Shown piece after piece: positions 47,183 to 55,984 of a DNA stretch of 64,000 bases (the first letter of the stretch is position 1; every line of letters begins with the position of its first letter). The position numbers were made by a program, and so were the translations under genes. The DNA comes from Chersky-840 sp963848335 (lineage in GTDB: Bacteria; Actinomycetota; Acidimicrobiia; Acidimicrobiales; UBA8190): NCBI GenBank assembly GCA_963848335.1, contig CAWKDD010000003.1, forward strand, positions 186,001-250,000, written 5' to 3'. The notes under the pieces are model-generated. The model saw nothing but the letters and a program-made list of their open reading frames with translations, was not told the DNA's origin and did no database searches.

Positions 47183-48056
47183 CTACTCGGCCCGGCGCGC
47201 GCCGCTGCGCAGCGTTCCCAGGGCCTGCCTGGCGCACATGACCCCCAGCCGCAGCGTCAGGAACACGGCCATGCCCGGCAACGCCAGCCGGCGCCATCCG
47301 CTCTCGGTCCGGGCCGCGAACCGGAACACCGAGCGGTGATGGGCCACGAGCATCCGGTAGGGGTGGCGGGCCGTCGAGATGCCCTGGACGTGGGTGACGA
47401 CGGCGTCGGGCACGTACACCACCCCCCACCCCGCACGGCGGGCGCGCCAGCACAGGTCGGTGTCCTCGGCGTACATGAAGTACGCCTCGTCGAAGCCGCC
47501 CAGCTCCTCGAGGGCGCGGCGGCGGGCGAGGAAGCAGGCCCCCGACACCCAGTCCACCTCGGTGACCTCGTCCGAGGAGAGGTCCGCCATCCGGTACCGG
47601 CGCGTGAAGCGGTTGTGCGGGACCAGGTCGCCGAGCAGCGCGTGGCCGACCGCGTCGAGAAGGGACGGGAACCGGCGCGCCGAGGGGTACCGGGCGCCGT
47701 CGGACTCGAGGATCCGGGGTCCGGCGATGGCCAGGACGGGGTCGGCCCCGAGCACCTCCACCAGCGCGGCCAGCGCGCCCTCGTGCACGGCCACGTCGGG
47801 GTTCGAGACCAGGACCAGCTCGAGGTCGCTCACGGCGATGCCCCGGTTGGCGGCGGCCCCGTAGCCGAGGTTCGTCCCCGTCTGGACGAGCCGGACCTCG
47901 CCGTCGGCGGACACAGCCGCCTCGGCGGACCCGTCGGTGGACGCGTTGTCGACGACGTCACCTCGGCGACACCTTCGGCCCGCAGCGATGCCACGCACTC
48001 GAGCAGGGAGGACCGGCCTCGTGGTTCACCACCACGGCGCCCACGCGCCCCGACAC
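47183..48056 (-). pseudogene. GT2 glycosyltransferase (rhamnosyltransferase-like), two frame breaks near the N-terminus
   Basis: The long frame (47183-47955) has NLGYGAAANRGI, LVSNPDVAVHEGAL, VDWVSGACFLARR and EDTDLCWRARRAGW, a GT2 enzyme of the WbbL/rhamnosyltransferase type. The first strand VGAVVVNHEAGPSLLECVASL and the VVDNASTDG motif lie in three different frames: one base appears missing near 48011 and another near 47956. Restoring both gives a continuous protein from GTG 48056 (or 48044) of about 290 aa. In mycobacteria WbbL adds rhamnose to the arabinogalactan linker; rmlB and rmlD are in this operon, consistent with that. Confidence 0.78.
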
Positions 48057-48108
48057 CTCCGGTGCGGCGGCGGGCGGTACCGGACTCCTGGAACTGGCCA
48101 CGAGGCAG

Positions 48109-48831
48109 TCAGATCTGGCGGACGAACCGGTAACGGACGAGCGCGGTGAGTGCGTGCACCCCGTCGCGCCACTCGAACTTGGTCCCTTCCGACGCGTCGC
48201 GCCCGGTGTAGGAGACCGGGACCTCGTAGATCCGGTGCCCGCGGCGCAGGACCTTGGCGGTGATCTCGGGCTCGAAGTCGAATCCGTCGGACTCGATGGT
48301 GATGCTGTCGAGGACTCTGCGGTCGAAGAGCTTGTAGCACGTCTCCATGTCCGACAGCGTCGAGCGGTACAGCACGTTGGCGGTGAGGGTCAGGAGCCGG
48401 TTCCCCAGCCACTGCGTGGGGCGCATGGCGCGTCGCTCGCCGGTGAAGCGGCTGCCGTAGACGACCTGCGCCTTGCCCTTCATCACCGGCTCGAGCAACC
48501 GGGGCCAGTCGTCGGGGTCGTACTCGAGATCCGCGTCCTGGATGAGCACCAGCTGGCCCCGCGCCGTGTCGACCCCCGTGCGCACGGCGGCTCCCTTGCC
48601 CCGGTTGGACCGGTGGGTGAGGACCCGCACCGTCGAGTCCTGGAGGACCGACAGCACCTTGTCGGTCCCGTCGGTCGAACCGTCGTCGACCACGACGACC
48701 TCGAGTTGTACGGGGAGCTCGACGGCGCGGATGCGCCGGAGGATCTCGGCCACCGTGTTGCGCTCGTTGAACACGGGGACGATGACCGACAGCGTCCGGT
48801 AGCGGTCGCGTGCCGGACGCGGCGGCGTCAC
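48109..48831 (-). CDS. GT2 polyprenyl-phosphate sugar transferase-like (DPM1-type)
   Basis: A 240-aa soluble GT2 enzyme: SVIVPVFNERNTVAEIL, VVVDDGSTDGT, NRGKGAAVRTGV, the metal-binding IQDADLEYDP and GSRFTGERR. It resembles dolichol/polyprenyl-phosphate mannose synthases but has no TM tail. It likely makes a lipid-linked sugar donor for GT-C enzymes such as the two large membrane proteins in this window. The GTG start at 48831 lies 78 bp after the UXS-type gene. Confidence 0.88.
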   Translation of the reverse strand: MTPPRPARDRYRTLSVIVPVFNERNTVAEILRRIRAVELPVQLEVVVVDDGSTDGTDKVLSVLQDSTVRVLTHRSNRGKGAAVRTGVDTARGQLVLIQDADLEYDPDDWPRLLEPVMKGKAQVVYGSRFTGERRAMRPTQWLGNRLLTLTANVLYRSTLSDMETCYKLFDRRVLDSITIESDGFDFEPEITAKVLRRGHRIYEVPVSYTGRDASEGTKFEWRDGVHALTALVRYRFVRQI

Positions 48832-48909
48832 CGGTCCCCTCGCCGCCGCCCTCGAAGCCCCGAATCCCGCCGGTCCCGTCCCCCTCGTGGCCCGCTCCCA
48901 TCTCGTCCA

Positions 48910-49887
48910 TCATGGCCGCCCCGCCGGCCCCGGCGGAGAGCCGCCGGTGAAGAAGGCGGCGGTCCGGCGCAGGCCCTCCTCGAGGGGGACCACCGGCTCC
49001 CAGCCCAGCTCGCGCCGGGCCAGGGCGATGTCGGGTCGACGGCGGGAGGGGTCGTCGGTGGGCAGGGGCTCGTGGACGATCGTCGACGAGGACCCGGTCA
49101 GCGCCACGACGGCGTGGGCCAGCTCGAGCACGGACAACTCGGCCGGGTTGCCGATGTTGACGGGCCCGGTGAGCCCGGAGTCGAGCAGGGCCAGGATCCC
49201 GGCCACCTCGTCGTCGACGTAGCACAGGCTCCGGGTCTGGGACCCGTCGCCGTAGACGGTGAGGGGGCGCCCCTCGATCGCCTGCACCAGGAAGTTGGAG
49301 ACCACGCGACCGTCACCGGGTCGCAGGCGGGGGCCGTAGGTGTTGAAGATGCGCACGATGCCGACGTCGACGCCCTCGACGCGCCGGGTCGCCATGGTGA
49401 GTGCCTCGGCGAAGCGCTTCGCCTCGTCGTACACGCTGCGCGGACCCACCGGATTGACGTTGCCCCAGTACGTCTCGGGCTGCGGGTGCACCTCGGGATC
49501 CCCGTAGACCTCGCTGGTCGAGGCCAGGACGAATCGCGCCCCGTGGGCGGCGGCGAGCGCCAGGGCACGGCGCGTCCCCTCGCTCCCCACCGCCAGCGTC
49601 TCGAGCGGCCGCGCCAGGTAGTCGGGAGGCGACGCCGGGCTGGCGAAGTGCATCACGGCGTCGACGGGCCCGTCCACGGGGACCGTTCGGGCCACGTCCG
49701 CCACGACGAGCTCGAAAGCAGGCTCCTCCAGGAGTGAGGCCACGTTGTCGCGCACGCCGGTGGACAGGTCGTCGACGGCGACGACGCGGTCGCCCCGGGC
49801 CACGAGGGCGTCGCACAGATGAGAACCGAGGAACCCCGCGCCGCCCGTGACGACCACCCGTCGCCCGCCGCCCCCGGCGGCGCTCAC
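48910..49887 (-). CDS. UDP-glucuronate decarboxylase-like (UXS family)
   Basis: A 325-aa extended short-chain dehydrogenase from GTG 49887 (overlaps ugd stop as GTGA): TGGAGFLGSHLCDAL, the UXS-typical HFASPASPPDY, TSEVYGDP, active-site YDEAKR, and IFNTYGPRLRPGDGRVV. UXS converts UDP-glucuronate to UDP-xylose. The gene directly follows ugd, which makes UDP-glucuronate, so substrate and enzyme are coupled in one operon. Confidence 0.88.
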   Translation of the reverse strand: MSAAGGGGRRVVVTGGAGFLGSHLCDALVARGDRVVAVDDLSTGVRDNVASLLEEPAFELVVADVARTVPVDGPVDAVMHFASPASPPDYLARPLETLAVGSEGTRRALALAAAHGARFVLASTSEVYGDPEVHPQPETYWGNVNPVGPRSVYDEAKRFAEALTMATRRVEGVDVGIVRIFNTYGPRLRPGDGRVVSNFLVQAIEGRPLTVYGDGSQTRSLCYVDDEVAGILALLDSGLTGPVNIGNPAELSVLELAHAVVALTGSSSTIVHEPLPTDDPSRRRPDIALARRELGWEPVVPLEEGLRRTAAFFTGGSPPGPAGRP

Positions 49888-51194
49888 AGACGGCCCATGG
49901 CCACGTACGTGAATCCCAGCCGCCGCAGGGCGGCGGGGTCGAGCAGGTTCCTGGCATCGACGACGTTGGGCGCGGCGAGGAGGTCCCGCACCTTGGTGAA
50001 GTCGAGCCAGCGCAGGTCCTCCCACTCCGTCAGCACGACCACGCAGGTCGCGCCCTCGCACACCGCGTAGGCGTCGGCGACGATTTCGACGCCCGCGGGG
50101 AACTCCGGGATGGGCCCCGACACCGTCGGGTCGAAGGCACGCACGGTGGCCCCGTCGGCCACGAGGCGGCGCACGATCTCCACCGCGGGCGAGTCGCGCC
50201 GATCGTCGGTGAGCGCTTTGAAGGTGAGCCCCCACGCCGCGATGCACGCTCCTCGGAGCGAGCCCCCCACCGCGTGGCGCACCTTGGCCGTCACCGACGC
50301 CAGCTGGGCCTCGTTGGTCTCGATGGCCCCCCTCAGCAACGAGAAGTCGTATCCCGACTGCTCGCCGATGTAGACCAAGGCCTTGGTGTCCTTGGGGAGG
50401 CACGAGCCTCCCCAACCGGGCCCCGGGTGCAGGTAGTCGAAGCCGATGCGGTGGTCGTAGGCCATGCCGAGCAGGACGTCGCGCACGTCTGCGCCCACCG
50501 CCTCGCACAGGTTGGACACCGCGTTGACGAAGCTCAGCTTGGTGGCGAGGAACGCGTTGGATGCGTACTTGATGGTCTCCGCCGTGGCCGCGTCGGTGAC
50601 GATCAGCGGCGCCTGGGTCGAGGCGAACAGCGCTCCCACCCGCGCCGCGGCGGCCCGGTCGTCGGCCCCCACGACGATGCGGTCGGGATGCAGGGCGTCG
50701 TGGATGGCCGTGCCCTCTCGCAGGAACTCGGGGTTCGACACCACGGCCACGTCGGGACGGTCGAGGAGCTGTTCGACGAGTTGTGTCGATCCCACCGGGA
50801 CGGTGGACTTGTTCACCACGACGGCCCCGTGCGCGAGGTGCGGGGCGATCTCGACCGCCACGCTCTCGAGGTAGCTCACGTCGGCGGCGCCGTCGGGCCC
50901 TTGGGGGGTGGGAACGCACAGGAACACGAACTCGGCACCGCCCACCGCGGCGCGGGCCCCGTGGACGAACCGGAGCCGGCCCGTGCCGAGCCCGGCGCGC
51001 AGCATGTCGCCCAGTCCTTCCTCGACGATGATCGGCTCACCCCCCGCCAGCTTCTGCACCTTGGCGAGGTCCGACTCGCCGCAGGCGACCCGGTACCCGA
51101 GGTGGGTGAGGACCACGGCGGTGGTCAGTCCCACATATCCCGCACCGATGACCGCCATGGTCACCTCGGGCGGCGCCGTCCCGTGCTCGCTCAC
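49884..51194 (-). CDS. ugd: UDP-glucose 6-dehydrogenase
   Basis: A 436-aa enzyme with the Rossmann start MAVIGAGYVGLTTAVVL, catalytic Cys in GGSCLPKD, KYASNAFLATKLSF and LTFKALTDDRRDSPA. It makes UDP-glucuronate by two NAD-dependent oxidations of UDP-glucose. It overlaps rmlD upstream and the UXS gene downstream by four bases each, so rmlD-ugd-uxs is tightly coupled. Confidence 0.95.
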   Translation of the reverse strand: MSEHGTAPPEVTMAVIGAGYVGLTTAVVLTHLGYRVACGESDLAKVQKLAGGEPIIVEEGLGDMLRAGLGTGRLRFVHGARAAVGGAEFVFLCVPTPQGPDGAADVSYLESVAVEIAPHLAHGAVVVNKSTVPVGSTQLVEQLLDRPDVAVVSNPEFLREGTAIHDALHPDRIVVGADDRAAAARVGALFASTQAPLIVTDAATAETIKYASNAFLATKLSFVNAVSNLCEAVGADVRDVLLGMAYDHRIGFDYLHPGPGWGGSCLPKDTKALVYIGEQSGYDFSLLRGAIETNEAQLASVTAKVRHAVGGSLRGACIAAWGLTFKALTDDRRDSPAVEIVRRLVADGATVRAFDPTVSGPIPEFPAGVEIVADAYAVCEGATCVVVLTEWEDLRWLDFTKVRDLLAAPNVVDARNLLDPAALRRLGFTYVAMGRL

Positions 51195-52138
51195 CGCGAC
51201 GGTTCCGCCCGGGCCGGGCCCGTGTCGATCGCCTTTACCAGCCGCTCCAGGCCGTCGCGCCACTCGGGGAGCGGCTCCATGCCCAGGAGCCGGAGCGCGG
51301 CGTTGTCGAGGGCCGAGTTGGCCGGCCTCGGCGCCGGGCGCGGCGGGTCGAGCTCGGAGGTGGCGACGGGCTGGACCCGCTCGGGGTCGTGGCCGACGAC
51401 CTCGAGGACGGCCCGGGCGAACCCGTACCAGGAGGTCACGCCGGAGTTGGTGGCGTGGAAGATGCCGGGGAGGCGCTCGGTGGCGAGCACGGCCAGCACG
51501 CCGGCGAGATCGGCGGTGAAGGTGGGGCTCCCCCGCTGGTCGTCCACGAAGCGCAGCGGGCCGGGTTGCGCGGCCAGGCGCAGGACGGTGCGCGCCATGT
51601 TGGCGCCGTGCGCGCCGCACACCCACGAGGTCCGCACCACCGCCGACCCGTGGTCGAGCTCGTGCTCGCCGGCCAGCTTGCTGTGCCCGTACACCGACAT
51701 GGGGTTGGTGGCGTCCCATTCCCGGTACGGGCGCGTCGACGTGCCGTCGAAGACGTAGTCGGTCGACACGTACACCACGTGGGCCCCGAAGCGGCGGGCC
51801 GCCTCGGCCACGTGGCGGGTCCCCAGGGCGTTGACGGCGAAGGCGCGGTCGGTGTCACCCTCACAGGCGTCGACCGCCGTCCAGGCCGCGGCGTGGACCA
51901 CCACGTGGGGGCGAACGCCCTCGACGACGCCGAGCACCGCCCCCCGGTCCGAGACGTCGAGGCGGGCATGGTCGGCGGCGATCACGTCGCAGGGCGTCCG
52001 GGCCCCGAGCCGTCCCGTGGCAGGGTCGCCGGCCAGGCCGCCCGTCGGCACGCGCCCGGCCAGGGCATCGACGACGTCGCGGCCCAGCTGGCCGCCGGCG
52101 CCGGTGACGAGCACCCTCACGGCGCGGGAGCCACCCAC
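51191..52138 (-). CDS. rfbD: dTDP-4-dehydrorhamnose reductase
   Basis: A 315-aa RmlD-family reductase with VLVTGAGGQLGRDVV, VVVHAAAWTAVDACE, YVSTDYVFDGTSTRPY and catalytic YGHSKLAGE. It performs the last step of dTDP-L-rhamnose synthesis. An insert after the NAD loop (GRVPTGGLAGDPATG) makes it a little longer than usual. It starts 3 bp after the rmlB stop; GTG 52120 is an alternative start. Confidence 0.92.
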   Translation of the reverse strand: MGGSRAVRVLVTGAGGQLGRDVVDALAGRVPTGGLAGDPATGRLGARTPCDVIAADHARLDVSDRGAVLGVVEGVRPHVVVHAAAWTAVDACEGDTDRAFAVNALGTRHVAEAARRFGAHVVYVSTDYVFDGTSTRPYREWDATNPMSVYGHSKLAGEHELDHGSAVVRTSWVCGAHGANMARTVLRLAAQPGPLRFVDDQRGSPTFTADLAGVLAVLATERLPGIFHATNSGVTSWYGFARAVLEVVGHDPERVQPVATSELDPPRPAPRPANSALDNAALRLLGMEPLPEWRDGLERLVKAIDTGPARAEPSR

Positions 52139-52141
52139 TCG

Positions 52142-53170
52142 CTAGTGCGCGGCGGGCGAGTCCGGAGGGGCGTCGCCCCACGAGGACTCGACCACCGGAG
52201 CGCGGTCCATGAGCGGCTCCCACCAGCCCCGGTGGTCCGCGTACCACCGCACCGTGCCCGCCAGCCCGTCCTCGAAGCCGATGGTGGGGGCCCAGCCGAG
52301 CTCCTTGGTGATCTTGGTGCAGTCGAGGAGGTAGCGCCGGTCGTGACCGGGGCGGTCGGGAACGATCTTCTTGAGCGACTGGGGCTTGCCCAACGTCTGT
52401 AGCACGGCGTCGGCGATCTCCTCGATGCTGGCTTCGACCCCGCTGCCCACGTGGTAGGTCTCCCCGATCCGGCCCCGCTCCAGGACGGCCTCGATGGCCC
52501 GGCAGTGGTCGATCACGTGCAGCCACTCCCGCTGGTTGCGTGTCGACTCGTACAGCGGCAGCGGCCGGTCGTCGAGGGCGTGCGCGCAGAACAGCGGGAT
52601 CACCTTCTCGGGGAACTGGTAGGGGCCGTAGTTGTTCGAGCAGTTGGTGATGGTCGCCGCCAGCCCGTAGGTCTCGCCGTAGGCCCGCACGGCGTGGTCG
52701 GCCCCCGCCTTCGAGGCGTTGTAGGGGGTGCGGGGCCGGTACGGGTGCTCCTCGGTGAAGGCGTCGTCGGAGTCGAGAGCCAGGTCGCCGTAGACCTCAC
52801 AGGTCGAGATGTGGTGGAAGCGGGCCACCTCGGCGTGGCGGGCGGCCTCGAGCATGGTCTGGGTCCCGATCACGTTGGTGCGGAAGAACCGGCCCGGGTC
52901 GAGGACCGCCAGGCTGTTGTGGGACTCCGCCGCGAAGTGGACCACCGTGTCGATGTCGTGCTCACGCAGGGTCTGCAGGGCCAGGTCGCCGTCGCACACG
53001 TCGCCGTGGACGAAGGTGATGCGGTCCTCCACGTCGACCAGGTTGGGGCGGTTCCCCGCATAGGTGAGGGCGTCGTACGCGACCACGCCGTCGTCGGGGT
53101 GCTGCTCCACCCAGTAGCGGACGAAATTGGATCCGATGAAGCCTGCACCGCCGGTGACGAGCACTTTCAT
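52142..53170 (-). CDS. rfbB: dTDP-glucose 4,6-dehydratase
   Basis: A 342-aa RmlB: VTGGAGFIGSNFVRYW, HFAAESHNSLAVLDP (one residue away from the usual HVDRS), STCEVYGDL, catalytic YNASKAGAD, and NCSNNYGPYQFPEK. It is the first gene of the envelope-sugar operon. A TACGAT box lies 9 nt before the ATG, predicting a nearly leaderless mRNA. rmlC, the epimerase between RmlB and RmlD, is not in the window. Confidence 0.93.
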   Translation of the reverse strand: MKVLVTGGAGFIGSNFVRYWVEQHPDDGVVAYDALTYAGNRPNLVDVEDRITFVHGDVCDGDLALQTLREHDIDTVVHFAAESHNSLAVLDPGRFFRTNVIGTQTMLEAARHAEVARFHHISTCEVYGDLALDSDDAFTEEHPYRPRTPYNASKAGADHAVRAYGETYGLAATITNCSNNYGPYQFPEKVIPLFCAHALDDRPLPLYESTRNQREWLHVIDHCRAIEAVLERGRIGETYHVGSGVEASIEEIADAVLQTLGKPQSLKKIVPDRPGHDRRYLLDCTKITKELGWAPTIGFEDGLAGTVRWYADHRGWWEPLMDRAPVVESSWGDAPPDSPAAH

Positions 53171-53179
53171 AGTGGGGCA

Positions 53180-53185
53180 ATCGTA
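53180..53185 (-). promoter_or_regulatory. -10 element TACGAT upstream of rmlB
   Basis: On the minus strand TACGAT ends 9 nt before the rmlB ATG. It is the likely promoter of the nine-gene minus-strand sugar operon. Confidence 0.45.
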
Positions 53186-53273
53186 GACCGGGTGCCACCT
53201 CTGCTCCGGAGAGCGGCCCCCGGGCGAACCCCCCGTCGACCCCCAAGGCGCAGGTCAGACCCGGTCCCGCCGC

Positions 53274-54161
53274 TCAGCCGGGAGCGCGCAGGTGCACCAC
53301 GTCGCCCGCGGCCACGGTCCTGAGGCACGCTCCCACGTCCACCACCAGGTGGCCCTCGACCGTGATGTCGGCAGCAGTACCCGTGAAGACCTCGTCGGCG
53401 AGCACGACGCGCACCGTCTTGCCCAGGGTGGTGCACCGCCGGCGGTACTCGCCTGCCAACCGGCGCCGGCCGGCGCCGTCGGCCAGGTCCACGAGCCTGC
53501 CCTCGAGACGGGCCAGCACCAGCTCGAGGAGCGCGAGCGGATCGTGTTGCACGCCGGACTCGCGCCAGATCGACGTGGCCACCGCCAGCACCTCGTCCCG
53601 CTCGGCCGAGGCGGCCGCCTCGGTCCCCGAACCCTGGCGGCCGGGGGCGGCCTCGGGAGGCGGCCACCGCACGTTGAGCCCCAGGCCCACCACCACCGCC
53701 GGCCCGAGCTCGGCCCCGGCCGGGATGGCCTCGGCCAGGATGCCCGCCAGCTTGCGGCCCCCCACCATGAGGTCGTTGGGCCACTTGAGCTCGGGATCGA
53801 CCCCCGCACCGCGCCCGCATGCGTCGGCTGCCGCCAGGGCCACCGCCGCCGTGCACAGGGGGAGCTCCTCGGGATCGAGGGTGGGTCGCAGGAGCACCGA
53901 GGCCAGCAGGTTGGCACCAGCGGGTGCCTCCCAGCGGCGCCCGAGGCGCCCGCGGCCGGCGCTCTGGAAGTCGGCGACGGCCACCGCACCTTCGGGGGCA
54001 CCGGCCCGGGCCAGGTCCAGCAGGTAACGGTTGGTGGAGTCGATCTCGGCGAAGTGGCGGACGGGCCCGAAGCAGGTGCCCACCGGAGCCGTCAGATCCG
54101 CGTACGCCGGATCGGGCGAGGACCGCGGCGCGTGGCCTGGGAGCGGGCCGACGTCGGACAT
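53274..54161 (-). CDS. birA: Biotin--[biotin carboxyl-carrier protein] ligase
   Basis: A 295-aa BirA-type ligase without a DNA-binding N-terminal domain. Conserved residues: IDSTNRYLLDLA, FQSAGRGRLGRRW (biotinyl-AMP loop), KWPNDLMVGGRKLAGIL and a small SH3-like C-terminal domain. It attaches biotin to carrier proteins; its natural target, the biotin carboxylase/BCCP gene, is divergently encoded 71 bp away. ATG 54161 is chosen because TAGGGT lies 7 nt upstream. Confidence 0.93.
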   Translation of the reverse strand: MSDVGPLPGHAPRSSPDPAYADLTAPVGTCFGPVRHFAEIDSTNRYLLDLARAGAPEGAVAVADFQSAGRGRLGRRWEAPAGANLLASVLLRPTLDPEELPLCTAAVALAAADACGRGAGVDPELKWPNDLMVGGRKLAGILAEAIPAGAELGPAVVVGLGLNVRWPPPEAAPGRQGSGTEAAASAERDEVLAVATSIWRESGVQHDPLALLELVLARLEGRLVDLADGAGRRRLAGEYRRRCTTLGKTVRVVLADEVFTGTAADITVEGHLVVDVGACLRTVAAGDVVHLRAPG

Positions 54162-54168
54162 GGCACCC

Positions 54169-54174
54169 ACCCTA
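54169..54174 (-). promoter_or_regulatory. -10 element TAGGGT, leaderless promoter of birA
   Basis: On the minus strand TAGGGT is followed by exactly 7 nt (GGGTGCC) and the birA ATG at 54161. Confidence 0.55.
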
Positions 54175-54232
54175 CGGGCCGTGCCAGTGTGGTAGCCCGC
54201 CCCCGAAAGGCCCGCTCCCAGAAAGGCCCTGC

Positions 54233-55984
54233 GTGTTCCAGAAGGTCCTCATCGCCAACCGCGCCGAGATCGCCGTCCGTGTCATCCGCACCTGCCGCGA
54301 GCTGGGAATCGCGACGGTGGCGGTGTACTCCGAGCTCGATCGCGACGCCCTGCACGTCCGTCTCGCCGACGAGGCCTACCCCCTCGGGGGCCAGACGGCG
54401 GCCGAGAGCTACCTGAACACGGCGGCCATTCTCGACGCCCTGGAGCGCAGCGGTGCCGACGCCGTGCACCCCGGGTACGGCTTCTTCTCGGAGAACGCCG
54501 ACTTCGCCCGGGCCATCTCCTCTACGGGGGTGACCTTCATCGGCCCGCCCCCCGAGGCCATCGAGATCATGGGGGACAAGATCAGCTCGCGCCGGGCTGC
54601 CGAGGCGGCCGGCGTCTCGGGGGTGCCGGGACGGACCGAGCCCATCACCGACCCCCAGGAGGTGGCCGAATTCGGCGCCGCGGTGGGGTGGCCCGTCGCC
54701 ATCAAAGCCGCCTTCGGCGGGGGTGGACGGGGCATGAAGGTGGTCTCTTCGCCCGACGAGGTGGCCGAGGCCGTCGAATCCGCCCAGCGCGAGGCCCAGT
54801 CGTACTTCGGACGGCCCGAGATCTACGTGGAGCGCTACCTCGAGTGGCCCCGCCACATCGAGATGCAGATCCTGGCCGACGCACACGGCCGGGCCCTGTG
54901 GCTCGGCGAGCGCGACTGCTCGCCCCAGCGCCGCCACCAGAAGCTCGTCGAGGAGAGCCCGGCGGCGCAATTCCCCGACGAGGTGCGGCGGGCCATGGGC
55001 GAGGCGGCCGTGACCGTCGCCAAGGCCTGCGGCTACGTCAACGCCGGCACGGTGGAGTTCCTCTACGAGGGCGGCGAGTTCTACTTCCTGGAGATGAACA
55101 CCCGGCTGCAGGTGGAGCATCCCGTGACCGAGATGACCACGGGTCTCGACCTGGTGGAGTGGCAGCTGCGGGTGGCCTCGGGCGAGCCCATCGACTTCAG
55201 CCAGGAAGAGGTGCAGCGCAACGGGCACGCCATCGAGGTCCGGATCAACGCCGAGGACCCCGCCGGAGGCCGGTTCGTGCCCTCCCCCGGCACCATCACG
55301 GCCCTGCGGGCGCCGGGCGGTCCCGGGGTACGCCTCGACGCCGGCTACGAGGCGGGCGACACCGTGAGCCAGTACTACGACAATCTCGTGGCCAAGCTGA
55401 TCGTGTGGGGCACCGACCGTGAGGCGGCGCGCCGGCGCATGCTCCGGGCCCTCGACGAGACGGTCATCACCGGTATCGCCACGACGATCCCCGCCGACGT
55501 CGTCATCCTCAACCACCCCGACTTCATCGCGGGCCGCCACTCGACGCGGTGGGTGGAGGACCGTGTCGACCTGTCCGGTCTCGCGACCTCGTCACCAGAC
55601 GGTGCCGAAGCCGCCGACGGCGACGAGCGGCGCGTCCTGCGCGAGGTGACCGCCGAGGTCGACGGCCGGCGCTACCAGGTCCGCCTGTGGGTCCCCGACG
55701 TGTCCGCCGCCGGCGGAGCGCGCACGGGGGCCCGGCCGCACAAGCCCAGGGCGACGGTGGCGGGGTCCGGATCGGGGACCGTGAGCGTGCCCATGCAGGG
55801 CACCATCGTCAAGGTCCTGGTGAGCCCGGGGGACGCCGTCGACGTCGGTCAGACCGTATGCGTGCTCGAGGCCATGAAGATGGAGAACGCCATCACCGCC
55901 GAGAAGGCCGGCACCGTGACCGAGGTCAAGGTGGCGGCGGGCGACTCGGTCGGGCCCGGCGACGTGATCGCCGTCATCGAATGA
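54233..55984 (+). CDS. Acyl-CoA carboxylase alpha chain (biotin carboxylase + biotin carrier)
   Basis: A 583-aa fusion: biotin carboxylase N-domain (KVLIANRAEIAVRVIRTCRE), ATP-grasp region (AFGGGGRGMKVV, ERDCSPQRRHQK, EMNTRLQVEHPVTEM), C-domain, then a BCCP domain with the biotinyl-Lys motif EAMKMEN near the C-terminus. It matches AccA3/PccA-type chains, which supply carboxybiotin to acetyl- or propionyl-CoA carboxylases. GTG 54233 has AAAGG six bases upstream. Its stop overlaps the amidohydrolase ATG (ATGA). With birA and the mutase nearby, propionyl-CoA carboxylation is a reasonable guess. Confidence 0.93.
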   Translation: MFQKVLIANRAEIAVRVIRTCRELGIATVAVYSELDRDALHVRLADEAYPLGGQTAAESYLNTAAILDALERSGADAVHPGYGFFSENADFARAISSTGVTFIGPPPEAIEIMGDKISSRRAAEAAGVSGVPGRTEPITDPQEVAEFGAAVGWPVAIKAAFGGGGRGMKVVSSPDEVAEAVESAQREAQSYFGRPEIYVERYLEWPRHIEMQILADAHGRALWLGERDCSPQRRHQKLVEESPAAQFPDEVRRAMGEAAVTVAKACGYVNAGTVEFLYEGGEFYFLEMNTRLQVEHPVTEMTTGLDLVEWQLRVASGEPIDFSQEEVQRNGHAIEVRINAEDPAGGRFVPSPGTITALRAPGGPGVRLDAGYEAGDTVSQYYDNLVAKLIVWGTDREAARRRMLRALDETVITGIATTIPADVVILNHPDFIAGRHSTRWVEDRVDLSGLATSSPDGAEAADGDERRVLREVTAEVDGRRYQVRLWVPDVSAAGGARTGARPHKPRATVAGSGSGTVSVPMQGTIVKVLVSPGDAVDVGQTVCVLEAMKMENAITAEKAGTVTEVKVAAGDSVGPGDVIAVIE